A stretch of 64,000 bases of DNA from Candidatus Competibacteraceae bacterium (GTDB lineage: Bacteria; Pseudomonadota; Gammaproteobacteria; Competibacterales; Competibacteraceae), in contig RXIW01000002.1 in NCBI GenBank assembly GCA_003989065.1, positions 1 to 64,000 of the forward strand, given 5' to 3'. The translations under genes were made by a program, and so were the position numbers. The notes under the pieces are model-generated. The model was not told the origin of the DNA. It searched no databases and saw only the letters and a program-made list of their open reading frames with translations. Positions 27,044-37,771 of the stretch are shown piece by piece. How positions within the stretch are numbered: the first letter of the stretch is position 1; each line of letters opens with the position of its first letter.

Positions 27044-28900
27044 ATGCGTCGTGCAAAATACCGTATTCCCTTATGGCTGAGCGCCGCCTTGTGGCTATGG
27101 GCGGGCTTGCTGGCGATTCCTGCAGTGGCGGCGCCGGCGCATGGCATTGCGCTGCATGGCCAGCCGAAGTATGGATCGGATTTTCCGCATTTCGACTACG
27201 TCAACCCCAACGCCCCGAAAGGCGGCGAGGCGCGGTTCGCGGCCATCGGCAGCTTCGACACCTTCAACCCATTCAACATCAAAGGTCAGGCGGTCATCGG
27301 CATCGGTCCTCTGTTCGAAACCTTGTTGACCGATAGCAAGGACGAGCCGTTCAGCGAATATGGTCTGATCGCCGAAAGCGTTGACGTGCCGGAGGATCGC
27401 AGCTCGGTGACCTTCACCCTGCGGCCCCAGGCCCGCTTTCATGACGGCAGCCCGATCACGCCCGATGACGTGCTGTTTTCCTTCGAAACGCTCAAAGCCA
27501 AAGGCAGTCCCTTCTACCGGTTCTATTACACCAATGTCGCCAAGGCCGAGAAGCTGGGCGAGCGGCAGGTGAAATTCACCTTCGCTTCCGGCGAGAACCG
27601 CGAACTGCCGTTGATCATGGGCCAGATGCCGGTGTTGTCGAAGAAGTACTGGCAGGATCGCGATTTTGCCGCCACTACTCTGGATGTGCCGGTCGGCAGC
27701 GGTCCCTATCGCATCGAGCGTTTCGAGCCGGGTCGCTTTATCGTCTACAAGCGCGACGACAACTACTGGGGCAAGGATCTGCTGGTCAATCGCGGCTTGA
27801 ACAATATTGACCGGCTGCGCTACGACTACTATCGCGATGTCACGGTAGCGCTGGAGGCGTTCAAGGCCGGGGCCTACGACCTGCGGGTGGAGAACGTCGC
27901 CAAGCAATGGGCGACCGGCTACGACTTTCCGGCCCTGAGCAAGGGTTTGGTGAAGAAAGAGACTTTCCCCAACCAAATGCCGTCCGGGATGCAGGGTTTC
28001 GCTTTCAATCTGCGGCGGTCGCTGTTCCAGGATCCGCGGGTGCGCCAGGCGCTGGCATATGCCTTCGACTTCGAATGGAGCAATCGCAATCTGTTCTTCG
28101 GGCAGTACACCCGGACCCGCAGCTACTTCGACAACTCCGAACTGGCAGGGCAAGGCTTGCCGACGGTCGAGGAGCTGGCCTTGCTGGAACCGCTGCGCCA
28201 GGATCTGCCGGCGGAGGTGTTCACCACCGCCTATCAGCCGCCGGTGGCCAACGATGACGGCCAACTGCGCGCCAATTTGCAACAGGCCATGAAATTATTG
28301 CAGGCGGCGGGCTGGGTATTCCGCGATCGCAAACTGGTCAACGGCAAGACCGGCGAACCGTTCCGCTTCGAGCTGTTGATCGACGATCCGACCTGGGAGC
28401 GGATCGCCCTGCCGTTCGCCCGCAATCTGGAGCGCTTGGGCATCGAGATGAACGTGCGCTCGGTCGATTCGGCCCAATACGAGAATCGACTGCGCGATTT
28501 CGATTTCGACATGGTGGTGTACGTGTGGGGCCAGTCCTTGTCGCCTGGCAACGAGCAGCGCGAGTTCTGGAGTTCCGCCGCCGCCGATCAGTCCGGTAGC
28601 CGCAATATCATCGGCCTGAAGAATCCGGCCATCGATCGCTTGGTGGAACAGGTCATCGCTGCGCCGGACCGGACTAGTCTGGTGACGCGGGTCCGGGCCC
28701 TGGATCGGGCGCTGCAATGGAGTTTCCTGGTCATCCCACACTGGCATATTTCCCAGTCCCGCATTGCCTTCTGGGACAAGTTCGGCTATCCGGCCGTGAC
28801 CCCGTTGCAAGGGGTGCAATTGGATGCCTGGTGGGTCGATCCTGCCAAGGACGCGACATTAGCGACCCGCAAGGCTGGCGATCAACCCAAGAAGAACTAG
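27044..28900 (+). CDS. yejA: Extracellular solute-binding protein family 5 (YejA-like)
   Basis: A 618-residue periplasmic peptide-binding protein with a signal peptide (residues 1-29, ending PAVAA). It has the family 5 pattern: [18 protein letters not shown] near residue 57, and '[26 protein letters not shown]' in outline near 125. YejA delivers peptides, in enterobacteria including the antibiotic microcin C, to the YejBEF importer. ATG 27044 has AAAGGA six bases upstream; a start at 27020 is less likely. yejB follows after eight bases, but yejE and yejF are absent. Confidence 0.88.
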   Translation: MRRAKYRIPLWLSAALWLWAGLLAIPAVAAPAHGIALHGQPKYGSDFPHFDYVNPNAPKGGEARFAAIGSFDTFNPFNIKGQAVIGIGPLFETLLTDSKDEPFSEYGLIAESVDVPEDRSSVTFTLRPQARFHDGSPITPDDVLFSFETLKAKGSPFYRFYYTNVAKAEKLGERQVKFTFASGENRELPLIMGQMPVLSKKYWQDRDFAATTLDVPVGSGPYRIERFEPGRFIVYKRDDNYWGKDLLVNRGLNNIDRLRYDYYRDVTVALEAFKAGAYDLRVENVAKQWATGYDFPALSKGLVKKETFPNQMPSGMQGFAFNLRRSLFQDPRVRQALAYAFDFEWSNRNLFFGQYTRTRSYFDNSELAGQGLPTVEELALLEPLRQDLPAEVFTTAYQPPVANDDGQLRANLQQAMKLLQAAGWVFRDRKLVNGKTGEPFRFELLIDDPTWERIALPFARNLERLGIEMNVRSVDSAQYENRLRDFDFDMVVYVWGQSLSPGNEQREFWSSAAADQSGSRNIIGLKNPAIDRLVEQVIAAPDRTSLVTRVRALDRALQWSFLVIPHWHISQSRIAFWDKFGYPAVTPLQGVQLDAWWVDPAKDATLATRKAGDQPKKN

Positions 28901-28908
28901 CCTCCGCC

Positions 28909-30015
28909 ATGTTCGTCTATCTGCTCCGCCGACTGGCGCTGATTCCGCTGACCTTGTTTGGCATCATCGCCATCAACTTCGTGATCGTGCAGATCGCGCC
29001 GGGCGGGCCGGTCGAGCAATTGCTGGCGCAGTTGAAAAATACCGCTGTGTCGGCGACCGCGCGGGTCGGCGGTGGGGAAGGGGCGGAAGCGGGGCGGGGC
29101 GCTGCCTCGACGCAGAACGCAGGAAGCACCGGGGCCTATCGCGGCGCGCAGGGCCTTGATCCGGCCTTCATTGCCGAGATCCAGCATCAGTTCGGCTTCG
29201 ACCAACCGGCCCATGTTCGCTTTGCCCGGATGATCGGCGACTATCTGAGCTTCGATCTCGGCAAGAGCTATTTTCGCGATCGGGCGGTGCTGGATCTGGT
29301 GCTCGACAAGCTGCCGGTGTCGATCTCGCTAGGCTTATGGAGCACCCTGCTAATCTATCTAATTTCGATCCCGCTGGGCATCGCCAAGGCGGTGCGCGAC
29401 GGCTCGCGCTTCGATGTGCTGACCAGCGCGGCGGTCATCGTCGGCTACGCCATTCCCGCTTTCCTGTTCGCCATTCTGCTGATTGTACTGTTCGCCGGCG
29501 GGCGCTATCTGGACTGGTTTCCGCTGCGCGGCTTGGTGTCGGACAATTGGAGCGAGCTGAGCTGGCCGGGGCGGATTCTGGACTATTTCTGGCACCTGAC
29601 CCTGCCGGTGACGGCGATGGTGATCAGCGGTTTCGCTGCGTTGACCATGCTGACCAAGAATTCGTTTCTGGATGAGATCAACAAGCAGTACGTGGTGACG
29701 GCCCGCGCCAAGGGGCTCAGCGAACGGCGCGTGCTTTACGGGCATGTGTTCCGCAACGCCATGTTGTTGGTGATCGCCGGCTTTCCCGCGACCCTGGTGG
29801 AGATGTTGTTCACCGGCTCGGTGCTGATCGAGGTGATCTTTTCCCTGGATGGGCTGGGTTTGCTGGGTTTCGAGGCGGTGATCAATCGCGATTATCCGGT
29901 CATGTTCGGCACGCTCTATATGTTTAGCCTGATTGGCCTGCTGCTGAATCTGCTCAGCGATCTGAGCTATCACTGGGTCGATCCGCGTATCGATTTCACG
30001 GCCCGGGTTGGCTGA
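28909..30015 (+). CDS. yejB: ABC transporter permease (YejB-like)
   Basis: A 368-residue binding-protein-dependent permease. The first helix (residues 8-30) is followed by a 70-residue low-complexity periplasmic stretch typical of YejB (Gly/Ala/Thr-rich, ending YRGAQGLD). Five more transmembrane helices follow, with the coupling loop near [21 protein letters not shown] (about 265). It begins eight bases after yejA. The normal partners, a second permease (YejE) and a double ATPase (YejF), do not follow; the next gene is on the other strand. Transport therefore needs subunits encoded elsewhere. Confidence 0.88.
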   Translation: MFVYLLRRLALIPLTLFGIIAINFVIVQIAPGGPVEQLLAQLKNTAVSATARVGGGEGAEAGRGAASTQNAGSTGAYRGAQGLDPAFIAEIQHQFGFDQPAHVRFARMIGDYLSFDLGKSYFRDRAVLDLVLDKLPVSISLGLWSTLLIYLISIPLGIAKAVRDGSRFDVLTSAAVIVGYAIPAFLFAILLIVLFAGGRYLDWFPLRGLVSDNWSELSWPGRILDYFWHLTLPVTAMVISGFAALTMLTKNSFLDEINKQYVVTARAKGLSERRVLYGHVFRNAMLLVIAGFPATLVEMLFTGSVLIEVIFSLDGLGLLGFEAVINRDYPVMFGTLYMFSLIGLLLNLLSDLSYHWVDPRIDFTARVG

Positions 30016-30066
30016 AGCCACTCGGATCGCGGATCCATCTTTCGCAGGGCACAGGGACAGGAATGC

Positions 30067-30714
30067 TCACAGCAAGCGTCGGACCGAATAGCGCCGGTCG
30101 GCGTTGGTCGTTTCGATCCGGGTGATCGTATTGTGCAGCGCCTGGTCAGCTTGGGTCGGACCCAGGCGTTCGCACAGGGCGATATAGGCCAGATTGATCA
30201 GCTGGGTCAGCGCGGTTGCCGGGATCGAGACGGTGATGGATTCCCGCCGGTTGAGCCAGGCGCGCAAAGCCTGCTGGGCTAGTTCCGGCTGATGCAATGT
30301 GCTCAGATGGTTGAGCAGGTATTGGCGCAGGAATTGGCCGTCGGTCTTGGACAGACGGTCGGTCAGGGTGTCCACCAGCAACGTAAAGGTGTGCACGGCC
30401 GGATCGCCCGTGGGTGACGGGGGCTCGGGCCGGACTTGAGGCGTCGGATTGGGGTTGGGACTCGGTGAGGCTGTCGGTGAGACCGTCGGCAGGTCGTTCA
30501 AGGCCCGGATCAAACTTTGTTGCAGCAGAATCCGTGCGCGAGGCATTGTGAGGGTGAAACTGTCGCAGAGTTCGCGGGCGAACTGCTGCAGGGCGAATGC
30601 GGGCGTTTCGGCGTAGCGGTCTTCCCAGATTTGCAAGGCCAGAGTCAGGGACTCGCCGCTGAGAAAGGGTTGTAGACCATACTCGATGGCCTTTTTTCTC
30701 TGTTCAAATTCCAT
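30067..30714 (-). CDS. Protein of unknown function with Pro/Ser linker
   Basis: A 215-residue protein with no motif I recognise. The N-terminal half (1-80) is predicted helical, beginning MEFEQRKKAIEYGL. A Pro/Ser/Thr/Asn-rich linker (about residues 80-105) joins it to a second helical domain (about 105-205) ending in basic residues. No signal peptide or membrane segment. A similar Pro/Ser-linker design occurs in the DUF721 protein at 46122. It lies downstream of amtB on the same strand (88 bases) and convergent with yejB. Start ATG 30714 is the first Met consistent with a compact protein; the frame extends upstream to 30894 over amtB. Confidence 0.55.
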   Translation of the reverse strand: MEFEQRKKAIEYGLQPFLSGESLTLALQIWEDRYAETPAFALQQFARELCDSFTLTMPRARILLQQSLIRALNDLPTVSPTASPSPNPNPTPQVRPEPPSPTGDPAVHTFTLLVDTLTDRLSKTDGQFLRQYLLNHLSTLHQPELAQQALRAWLNRRESITVSIPATALTQLINLAYIALCERLGPTQADQALHNTITRIETTNADRRYSVRRLL

Positions 30715-30802
30715 GATGGCTTCCGAAATAAGGCACGGTGTACCCGACCCGACGATATCGATCGTCCGCCAGGTCGCACCGTTTCGTGATTCCAGAGTGG
30801 GA

Positions 30803-32125
30803 TTAATGATGATGTAGTCCTTCCGGGTTGAAGGTCCGCGATTGCTGGAATTCGGGGTAGCCGATTTCCGAGTGCTCGGTGAAATCCAGCCCACGCTGTT
30901 CGTGCAGGGGAGTCGAGCGAATGCCGATGGTGAGGGCGATCAACAGGTAGGTGATCCAGGCAGTGCCCAGGCCCCAAATCAGGGCGGAGCCAATGCCGAG
31001 GGCTTGTATGGCGATCCGGTTGAGGTTGAACAGGTCGCCGCTGAAGAACAGTCCTGCGGCCAGGGTTCCCCAGACGCCGCAGAAGCCATGGACGGAAACG
31101 GCGTCCACAACATCGTCCAGGCGCATCTTGACCAGCAGGCGGGGGCCGAGATTGGTGATGATGCCGGCGATGAAACCGGTGAGAATGGCGAAGCCGGCGT
31201 CCATGGTGGCGCAACCAGCGGTGACGGCGACCAGTCCGCCGATGCTGGCGTTGACGGTGACGGTCAACAGGGTCGGCCGCCCGAGGAAGGCGTTGAACAG
31301 GGCCGAGCCCACGGCGCCGGCACAGGCCGCGAGGTGAGTATTGGCCAGGATCTTGCCGATGGAGGCATCGGCGGTCAGCGTAGAACCACCGTTGAAACCG
31401 AACCAGCCAAACCAGAGGACGAAGCCGCCCAGGGCCACCAGGCTGAGATTATGACCCGGTATGGCGCGCGATTCGCCCACCGGACTGAAGCGGCCCAGGC
31501 GCGGTCCCAGAACCATGATGCCGGCCAGCGCGCACCAGCCGCCAATGGAATGCACCACGGTTGAACCGGCGAAATCGATGAACCCCAGCGCCTTGAGCCA
31601 GCCGTCGCCCCCGCCATAGCCGCCCCAGGCCCAACTGCCGAAGACGGGATAGATCAGCCCGGAGATGACGCAGGCCCCGATCAGATAGGCGCGGAAATGA
31701 ATGCGTTCGGCCATGGCGCCGGAGGCGATGGTGGTCGAGGTCGCGGCGAACATCATCTGAAACAGCAGGAACGTCCAGTCCCAGGGTTTGGGACTGTCCA
31801 GCGCGAACAGCGTGGTCCCGAACCAGCCGCTGACATTCTGGCCGAACATCAGGCCGAATCCGACCAACCAGAAGATGATTCCCCCCACGCAAGCGTCCAT
31901 GTAATTTTTCATGAGTACATTGACGGCATTCTTGCTGCGCGCCATGCCGCTTTCGAGCAAGGCAAAGCCCGCCTGCATGAAAAACACCAGCGCGGCGCTG
32001 GCGGCCACCCACAGGGTGTCGACGGCCGTGCGCGTTACTTCGTCGGCAGCCAGCGCGATGGGACTGATCGACACCAGCGCCAACATGAACAAGAATCGCC
32101 CACGGTGGAAAGGCCATGACGCCAT
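30803..32125 (-). CDS. amtB: Ammonium transporter AmtB
   Basis: A 440-residue Amt/Mep/Rh channel with an N-terminal signal-like segment (to about residue 27, ALAAD) and eleven hydrophobic helices. The twin pore histidines are in VVHSIGGW (about 190) and SVHGFCG (about 345). It takes up ammonium in nitrogen limitation. A sigma-54-like promoter (32174-32190) upstream supports NtrC control. glnK, which usually precedes amtB, is not here: the next upstream gene is a phasin with its own terminator. Start ATG 32125; the frame extends to 32263 through the promoter, so the longer form is rejected. Confidence 0.93.
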   Translation of the reverse strand: MASWPFHRGRFLFMLALVSISPIALAADEVTRTAVDTLWVAASAALVFFMQAGFALLESGMARSKNAVNVLMKNYMDACVGGIIFWLVGFGLMFGQNVSGWFGTTLFALDSPKPWDWTFLLFQMMFAATSTTIASGAMAERIHFRAYLIGACVISGLIYPVFGSWAWGGYGGGDGWLKALGFIDFAGSTVVHSIGGWCALAGIMVLGPRLGRFSPVGESRAIPGHNLSLVALGGFVLWFGWFGFNGGSTLTADASIGKILANTHLAACAGAVGSALFNAFLGRPTLLTVTVNASIGGLVAVTAGCATMDAGFAILTGFIAGIITNLGPRLLVKMRLDDVVDAVSVHGFCGVWGTLAAGLFFSGDLFNLNRIAIQALGIGSALIWGLGTAWITYLLIALTIGIRSTPLHEQRGLDFTEHSEIGYPEFQQSRTFNPEGLHHH

Positions 32126-32173
32126 GAGATTCGTCTCCCCAATTGTATAGCTATTATCGAATGGCCCTAATTG

Positions 32174-32190
32174 AGCAATATTTAAGCCAG
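32174..32190 (-). promoter_or_regulatory. Sigma-54-like promoter of amtB
   Basis: The minus strand reads ctggcttaaatattgct: TGGC, seven bases, TTGC, exactly the -24/-12 spacing of sigma-54 promoters. The -12 GC lies about 50 bases before ATG 32125. Nitrogen-regulated ammonium transporters are classic NtrC/sigma-54 targets. Confidence 0.7.
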
Positions 32191-32336
32191 GCGATCCATA
32201 GCTGAAATATGACTTGTTGGCGATGGGACTGGGAGTGAATCGTCGCGATCGTTGTGACATCAACCCTAGTATGGCGAGGTATGATGCGCACTATTATGGT
32301 GCTTTTGGAATGTTATTGCCCCGATATTAGGCAGAT

Positions 32337-32380
32337 AAAAAACCGAAGCCCTGCAGGAGGGCAAACCGCAGGGCTTCGGT
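32337..32380 (-). terminator. Intrinsic terminator of the phasin gene
   Basis: A 13-base perfect stem (accgaagccctgc / gcagggcttcggt) with a 13-base loop is followed on the minus strand by six T. It lies 26 bases after the phasin stop and separates it from amtB. Confidence 0.92.
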
Positions 32381-32405
32381 CATCGGTGGGGGATGAGGTC
32401 GCTGT

Positions 32406-32795
32406 TTACTTTTTCAGCGCCAGGATGCTCTCATTCAACGCTTCGACCCGTTTGGTCAGCTCCTGAATATCCTCCTGGGTCGGAATGCCCAAGCGGGTCA
32501 GGACTTGGGCCACCCGCTCCTGGAACAGCTCTTCCAGCCGGTCGAACTGCTGGTTAGCCTTGCCGCGGAATTCGACCACCTTGCCCTTGGCGTCTTCGAA
32601 CTGCGCTTCGGCCGCTTTCCGAGCGCGTTGTTCGACCGCTTCGCCTTCCGTGACCAGGGACTGGAACAGTTTTTCGCCTTCTTCCTGCGTTTTGGCGAAA
32701 GCGCCCAGGCCGGCCAGCCAGATCCGATTGGCCGATTCGCGGATATTGGCGGCGGCCGGGGTTTCCATGAGGCTCTTCAGCGCATTGGTTGTCAT
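32406..32795 (-). CDS. Phasin-family PHA granule-associated protein
   Basis: A 129-residue, largely helical protein of the phasin (PhaF/PhaI-like) group. 'NRIWLAGLGAFAKTQEEGEKLFQSLV' in outline (about 23-48) is the diagnostic start. A coiled coil follows (55-95), then the C-terminal 'LGIPTQEDIQELTKRVEALNESI' in outline, also typical. Phasins coat polyhydroxyalkanoate granules and control their size. The gene is monocistronic, with its own strong terminator. It is good evidence that the host stores PHA, although no phaC is in the window. Confidence 0.85.
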   Translation of the reverse strand: MTTNALKSLMETPAAANIRESANRIWLAGLGAFAKTQEEGEKLFQSLVTEGEAVEQRARKAAEAQFEDAKGKVVEFRGKANQQFDRLEELFQERVAQVLTRLGIPTQEDIQELTKRVEALNESILALKK

Positions 32796-32917
32796 GTGAC
32801 TCTCCTCGACGCGAGGTCTTGTTTGAGATGCCGGATATCTGCCCGATTGGCAGGATTCCTTACTGTGTCGAGGGCTACTGTAGCAACCAAAATTAGAGTG
32901 AACACACTACCCGCCGC

Positions 32918-33952
32918 TCAGGCGTCCAGCCGCCAGGCCAGGGTTTCTCCAGCCCGCAGCGGAACCAGTTCCTCGTCGCCGAACGGCAAACTGGCGGGCA
33001 CGACGGTCTCTTGGCGGCGCAAGGTCACGACATCGCTATTGCGCGGCAAGCCGTAGAACGCGGGGCCATGGAAGCTGGCGAACGCCTCCAGCCGATCCAG
33101 CGCCCCAGCCGCATCGAAGGCTTCGGCGTACAGCTCCAGCGCGGCATGGGCGGTGTAGCAACCGGCGCAGCCGCAGGCGGCTTCCTTGCCAACTCGGGGG
33201 TGCGGCGCGCTATCGCTACCGAGGAAGAAGCGGGGATGTCCGCTGGTGGCAGCCTGCAGCAGCGCTTGGCGATGGTGTTCGCGCTTGAGCACCGGTAGAC
33301 AGTAATGATGTGGACGCAGGCCGCCCTGAAACAGGGCATTGCGGTTGTAGAGCAGGTGATGGGCGGTGATGGTCGCGGCAATCGTGGGCGGCGCTTCCCA
33401 CACGAAATCGACCCCATTCTGGGTGGTGATGTGCTCCAGGACGATTTTCAGATCGGGAAAGTCATGGGCGAGCGGAATCAGCACCCACTCGATGAATACC
33501 GCCTCGCGGTCGAACAGGTCGATGTTCGGGTCGGTGACCTCACCATGCACCAGCAGCGGCAAGCCCTGCGCCTGCATCGCCTCCAGCACCGGATAGATCT
33601 TGTGCACATCGGTGACGCCGGCATCGGAATGGGTGGTCGCGCCGGCCGGATAGAGCTTGCAGGCGACGACGCAGCCGGATGCGCGGGCGCGGGCGATTTC
33701 GGCCGGCGAGGTGTGGTCGGTCAGATAGAGCGTCATCAAGGGCTGGAATTGGCAGCCGGCCGGCACGGCTTCTAGGATCCGCGTCCGGTAGGCGAGGGCG
33801 TGTTCGGTGGTGACCACCGGCGGGCGCAGATTGGGCATGATGATAGCCCGGGCGAACTGGCGGGCACTGTGCGGCACGACCGCATGCAGCGCCGCGCCGT
33901 CACGAACGTGCAAATGCCAGTCGTCGGGGCGGGTGAGAGTCAGGGTATCCAT
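32918..33952 (-). CDS. pyrC: Dihydroorotase
   Basis: A 344-residue type II (E. coli-like) dihydroorotase, closing carbamoyl-aspartate to dihydroorotate in pyrimidine synthesis. [10 protein letters not shown] (about residues 10-19) contains the first metal-binding His pair. The carboxylated Lys is in [16 protein letters not shown] (about 98), further His ligands are near LVHGEV and LEHITT, and the catalytic Asp is in GSDSAPH (about 248). The length is normal. Monocistronic; divergent from argG across 164 bases. Confidence 0.95.
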   Translation of the reverse strand: MDTLTLTRPDDWHLHVRDGAALHAVVPHSARQFARAIIMPNLRPPVVTTEHALAYRTRILEAVPAGCQFQPLMTLYLTDHTSPAEIARARASGCVVACKLYPAGATTHSDAGVTDVHKIYPVLEAMQAQGLPLLVHGEVTDPNIDLFDREAVFIEWVLIPLAHDFPDLKIVLEHITTQNGVDFVWEAPPTIAATITAHHLLYNRNALFQGGLRPHHYCLPVLKREHHRQALLQAATSGHPRFFLGSDSAPHPRVGKEAACGCAGCYTAHAALELYAEAFDAAGALDRLEAFASFHGPAFYGLPRNSDVVTLRRQETVVPASLPFGDEELVPLRAGETLAWRLDA

Positions 33953-34116
33953 GGACGTTCGGCCTGGCTGGAGCGAAGGTTGGACAAACGCACATTATAA
34001 GCCCGCATCGCTTGACGCATGGAGGCAAAGTCTTAAGCTAACGGATCACGCGGCTCGGGCGCAGTGGGCTCGGGCCGTTTTTGATCGATGAATCGATTGG
34101 CAACATGGGGAATATT

Positions 34117-35334
34117 ATGTCCGACGTCAAAAAAGTCGTGCTGGCCTACTCGGGCGGCCTGGACACTTCGGTCATCCTGAAGTGGCTGCAGGATGTCTAT
34201 CAGTGCGAGATCGTGACCTTCACCGCCGACCTGGGGCAGGGCGAGGAACTGGAGCCGGCCCGCGAGAAGGCCCTGTTGATGGGGATTGCGCCGGAAAACA
34301 TCTTCATCGACGATTTGCGCGAAGAGTTCGTGCGCGATTTCGTGTTCCCCATGTTCCGGGCCAACGCCATCTACGAGGGCGAATACCTGCTCGGCACTTC
34401 CATCGCCCGACCCTTGATCGCCAAGCGCCAGATCGAAATCGCCGAGTTGACCGGAGCCGACGCCGTGTCGCATGGCGCGACCGGCAAGGGCAACGATCAG
34501 GTTCGTTTCGAACTGGGCGCTTACGCGCTGAAGCCGAACATCAAGATCATCGCCCCGTGGCGGGAATGGGATCTGCTGTCGCGGGAGAAGCTGCTGGCCT
34601 ATGCCGAAAAGCACAACATCCCGGTCGAGATGAAGCGCGGGACCAAGTCTCCGTATTCGATGGACGCCAACATGCTGCACATTTCCTATGAGGGCGGCGT
34701 GCTGGAAGACCCCTGGAACGAGCCGGACGAAGCCATGTGGCGCTGGTCGGTGTCGCCGGAGCGCGCGCCCGATCAGCCGCGCTATCTCGAATTGAGTTAC
34801 CGCAACGGCGATATCGTGGCCATCGACGGCGAGACCATGACCCCGGCGGCGGTATTGGCCCGCCTGAATCAGCTGGGCGGCGAGCACGGCATCGGTCGCC
34901 TGGATCTGGTGGAAAACCGCTATGTCGGCATGAAGTCGCGCGGTTGCTACGAAACCCCCGGCGGCACCATCATGCTCAAGGCCCACCGAGCGATGGAGTC
35001 CCTGACCCTGGATCGCGAAGTCGCCCGCATCAAGGACGATCTGATCCCGCGCTACGCCGGCCTGGTCTACAACGGCTACTGGTGGAGTCCGGAGCGCCAG
35101 TTGCTGCAGACTCTGATCGACGCCTCGCAGGTCCATGTGAACGGCACAGTGCGGGTCAAGCTGTACAAGGGCAACGTGATCGTCGCCGGGCGGCAGTCGG
35201 ACGACAGCCTGTTCGATATGAACATCGCCACCTTCGAGGACGACGCCGGCGCCTACGATCAGAAGGACGCCGAGGGCTTCATCAAGCTGAACGCCCTGCG
35301 GATGCGCATCGCTGCGCTGAAAGGCCGTAAGTAA
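34117..35334 (+). CDS. argG: Argininosuccinate synthase
   Basis: A 405-residue enzyme joining citrulline and aspartate in arginine synthesis. The PP-loop [11 protein letters not shown] (residues 9-19), the citrulline-binding region [11 protein letters not shown], and [15 protein letters not shown] are intact. Start ATG 34117 follows GGGGAATATT; the frame opens at 34081 but the extra 12 residues do not resemble the family. It is not beside argH here. Confidence 0.95.
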   Translation: MSDVKKVVLAYSGGLDTSVILKWLQDVYQCEIVTFTADLGQGEELEPAREKALLMGIAPENIFIDDLREEFVRDFVFPMFRANAIYEGEYLLGTSIARPLIAKRQIEIAELTGADAVSHGATGKGNDQVRFELGAYALKPNIKIIAPWREWDLLSREKLLAYAEKHNIPVEMKRGTKSPYSMDANMLHISYEGGVLEDPWNEPDEAMWRWSVSPERAPDQPRYLELSYRNGDIVAIDGETMTPAAVLARLNQLGGEHGIGRLDLVENRYVGMKSRGCYETPGGTIMLKAHRAMESLTLDREVARIKDDLIPRYAGLVYNGYWWSPERQLLQTLIDASQVHVNGTVRVKLYKGNVIVAGRQSDDSLFDMNIATFEDDAGAYDQKDAEGFIKLNALRMRIAALKGRK

Positions 35335-35429
35335 GCTGCCGGCTAGACGGGGCGCCGACTATTCGGTGGCCCCGTGGGGTTGCCGACCCCGCGCATCGGG
35401 TTCCAGCGCGGGGAAAGGCGCGGGATGCT

Positions 35430-36230
35430 TCAGCGCGCCAGGTCCGGCGTCAGGTGGGGCGCCATTTCCTGCAGCAGCGCTTTGAAGATCTTGGGATTGC
35501 CAGCGGCGATGTTGCCGGATTTCATGAAGTCGTTGCCGCCGTTGAAATCGCTGACCAGACCACCGGCCTCCTGCACGATCAGCGCACCGGCGGCCATGTC
35601 CCATTCCTTCAGACCGATCTCCCAGAACCCATCCAGCCGCCCGGCTGCCACGTAGGACAGATCCAACGAAGCGGCGCCCGCGCGACGAATCTCCACGCAC
35701 TTGCCGAAGATACCGTTGAAGAAACTCAGATAGGCGGGTTGGTGTTGCGGATGGCGGAAGGGAAAGCCGGTGCCGAGCAAGGCGTTTTCCAGCTGAATGA
35801 TGCTGCTGACCCGAATGCGTCGATCGTTGACCTGGGCACCCTGGCCGCGCGAGGCAACGAACATTTCCTGCCGGATCGGATCGTAGACCAGCCCGGCTTC
35901 CAGGCGATTCTTGTGGCGCAGGCCGATGGAAATGGCGAAATGCGGAATGCCGTGCAGGAAGTTGGTGGTACCGTCCAGCGGGTCGATGACCCATTGGTAA
36001 TCGTCCTGACCTGGCTGCTCGCCGGTTTCTTCGGCCAGAATGCCATGGTTGGGATAGGTCTTGCGCAAGATCTGGATGATCTCACGCTCGGCCTGAGTGT
36101 CCGCTTCGCTGACGAAGTCGTTGCGGTGCTTGGCCGTGACGGTCAGCCGTTCGAGTTGGTCGAAGTGGCGGAGCAGGATACGACTGGCGCTGAGGGCGGC
36201 GCGTTTGGCGATGGTCAGAGCTGGATGCAT
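35430..36230 (-). CDS. suhB: Inositol-1-monophosphatase (SuhB)
   Basis: A 266-residue Mg-dependent phosphatase of the inositol monophosphatase family. The metal-binding motif WVIDPLDGTTNFLHG (about 82-96), preceded by EET, and the second motif EWDMAAGALIVQEAGG (about 212) are complete. In E. coli SuhB also joins rRNA transcription antitermination complexes, so the in vivo role may not be inositol metabolism. It reads away from mtnB with 112 bases between. Confidence 0.93.
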   Translation of the reverse strand: MHPALTIAKRAALSASRILLRHFDQLERLTVTAKHRNDFVSEADTQAEREIIQILRKTYPNHGILAEETGEQPGQDDYQWVIDPLDGTTNFLHGIPHFAISIGLRHKNRLEAGLVYDPIRQEMFVASRGQGAQVNDRRIRVSSIIQLENALLGTGFPFRHPQHQPAYLSFFNGIFGKCVEIRRAGAASLDLSYVAAGRLDGFWEIGLKEWDMAAGALIVQEAGGLVSDFNGGNDFMKSGNIAAGNPKIFKALLQEMAPHLTPDLAR

Positions 36231-36342
36231 GGCGAGCCGGGTAGCGTGGAAAACACGAACGGCCGGGATATCCGGCCTGGGCTATGATATCAGAATCGGA
36301 GCTTTCCTCGGAACTTTCCAATCTTCTGGCGGGAGATCGACT

Positions 36343-36963
36343 TTGAGCATCGCGGTGGACTATGTCGAAAAGGCCGACCAGCTGGTCGAGGCCGGGCGAT
36401 TCTTCTTCGAGCGCGGCTGGGCGCCGGCCACCAGCGGCAACTTGTCGGCGCGGCTGAGCGATGGCAGCGTGGCCATTACGGTATCCGGTCGCCACAAGGG
36501 GCGCTTGAACCGATATGACATCATGATCGTCGATGCCAGCGGTCGCCCGCTCACCGGCAATCGCCGCCCATCGGCCGAGACGCTGTTGCATATCGCCCTG
36601 TACCGACGCAATCCCGAGCTGGGTGCAGTGCTGCATTCCCATTCCGTCCAGGCGACCGTACTGTCGTTGCTGGAACAATCGGAATTGCTCCTGTGCCATT
36701 ACGAGCTGCTCAAAGCTTTCCCAGGCATCAATCATCATAACCAGGAAGTCATGGTGCCAATCGTCGCCAACGATCAGGACATGACGCGCTTGGCCGACAC
36801 GGTGGAGCAGCGCTTGCAGCAACAACCGAGCGCTCAGGGCTATCTGATCGCCGGCCATGGCCTCTACTCCTGGGGCGAGTCGGTCGAGGCCGCCAGCCAA
36901 CACATCGAAGCCTTCGAATTCCTGTTCGAGTGCGAGCTGTTGATGCGGAGAGTGCGGGGATGA
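36343..36963 (+). CDS. mtnB: Methylthioribulose-1-phosphate dehydratase
   Basis: A 206-residue class II aldolase-fold enzyme of the methionine salvage pathway. [13 protein letters not shown] near residue 26 and the zinc-binding HSHSVQ (about 98-103) and GHGLYSWG (about 172) are typical. The start is TTG 36343, with GGGAG seven bases upstream; no ATG gives the conserved N-terminus. mtnC overlaps its stop. The pathway recycles methylthioadenosine from polyamine or homoserine-lactone synthesis. Confidence 0.9.
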   Translation: MSIAVDYVEKADQLVEAGRFFFERGWAPATSGNLSARLSDGSVAITVSGRHKGRLNRYDIMIVDASGRPLTGNRRPSAETLLHIALYRRNPELGAVLHSHSVQATVLSLLEQSELLLCHYELLKAFPGINHHNQEVMVPIVANDQDMTRLADTVEQRLQQQPSAQGYLIAGHGLYSWGESVEAASQHIEAFEFLFECELLMRRVRG

Positions 36964-37658
36964 TTCGGGCTATCGTCACCGACATCGAGGGTACGACCTC
37001 GTCGCTGTCCTTTGTCCAGGATGTACTGTTCCCGTACGCCCATGCGCGGATGGCCGCCTTCGTGCGTGAACACGACCAGGAACCGGCGGTTGCACGCCTG
37101 CTGGCCGAGGCTCGCGCCGTTGCCGGTGGCGAGCTGAGCGAAACCGATCTGGTTGCCCAGTTGCGGCGTTGGATCGAGGACGATCGGAAAGTGACGCCGC
37201 TCAAGGCGCTACAGGGCTTGATCTGGGCCGAGGGCTACCGGCGCAGCGATTTCCAGGGCCATGTCTATCCCGACGCTGCGAGTCGGTTGCGGGAATGGCA
37301 TGCGACGGGAATCGCGCTGTACGTCTATTCCTCCGGTTCGGTGCTGGCCCAGCAGCTGTTATTCGGCCATAGCGAAGCTGGCGATCTCACCGAACTGTTC
37401 GCCGGTTACTTCGATACCGCGATCGGCCACAAACGGGAAGCCGCTTCCTATCGCGCGATTGCCGAACGCATCGCGGCTCCACCCGCCGAGATCCTGTTTC
37501 TGTCCGATGTGGTCGAGGAACTGGACGCTGCCCGCGCCGCCGGAATGCAAACCGTTTGGCTGGTGCGGGAGGGGACGGTCGATCCCGCTGCGGCTCATCG
37601 GCAGACGCGGGATTTCGCCGCAATCCCGCTGACGTTCCCGTCCGACGAGAGTGCTTGA
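36960..37658 (+). CDS. mtnC: Enolase-phosphatase E1
   Basis: A 232-residue HAD-family enzyme that enolises and dephosphorylates diketomethylthiopentyl-1-phosphate, the step after MtnB. The nucleophile motif is [12 protein letters not shown] (residues 8-19, an Asp variant of DxDGT with Glu in the middle, normal for MtnC); VYSSGS (about 122), GHKREAASY and [11 protein letters not shown] follow. Its ATG overlaps the mtnB TGA. The next enzyme, acireductone dioxygenase (mtnD), often third in the operon, is missing. Confidence 0.92.
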   Translation: MIRAIVTDIEGTTSSLSFVQDVLFPYAHARMAAFVREHDQEPAVARLLAEARAVAGGELSETDLVAQLRRWIEDDRKVTPLKALQGLIWAEGYRRSDFQGHVYPDAASRLREWHATGIALYVYSSGSVLAQQLLFGHSEAGDLTELFAGYFDTAIGHKREAASYRAIAERIAAPPAEILFLSDVVEELDAARAAGMQTVWLVREGTVDPAAAHRQTRDFAAIPLTFPSDESA

Positions 37659-37724
37659 CGCGTTGCAGTGCGCGCCGGCGGCCCGAGCAAGGGGCCGTGT
37701 CGCCTCGGTCAGACAGTAGAGGCG

Positions 37725-37730
37725 TATAAT
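37725..37730 (+). promoter_or_regulatory. Possible pdxH -10 box
   Basis: A consensus TATAAT lies 42 bases before the pdxH ATG, but no good -35 hexamer is found at 16-18 bases upstream. An activator-dependent promoter is possible. Confidence 0.4.
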
Positions 37731-37771
37731 GTGTCTTGTCGGATGTTTTCCGCTGCTGGAGTCCCGTCATC

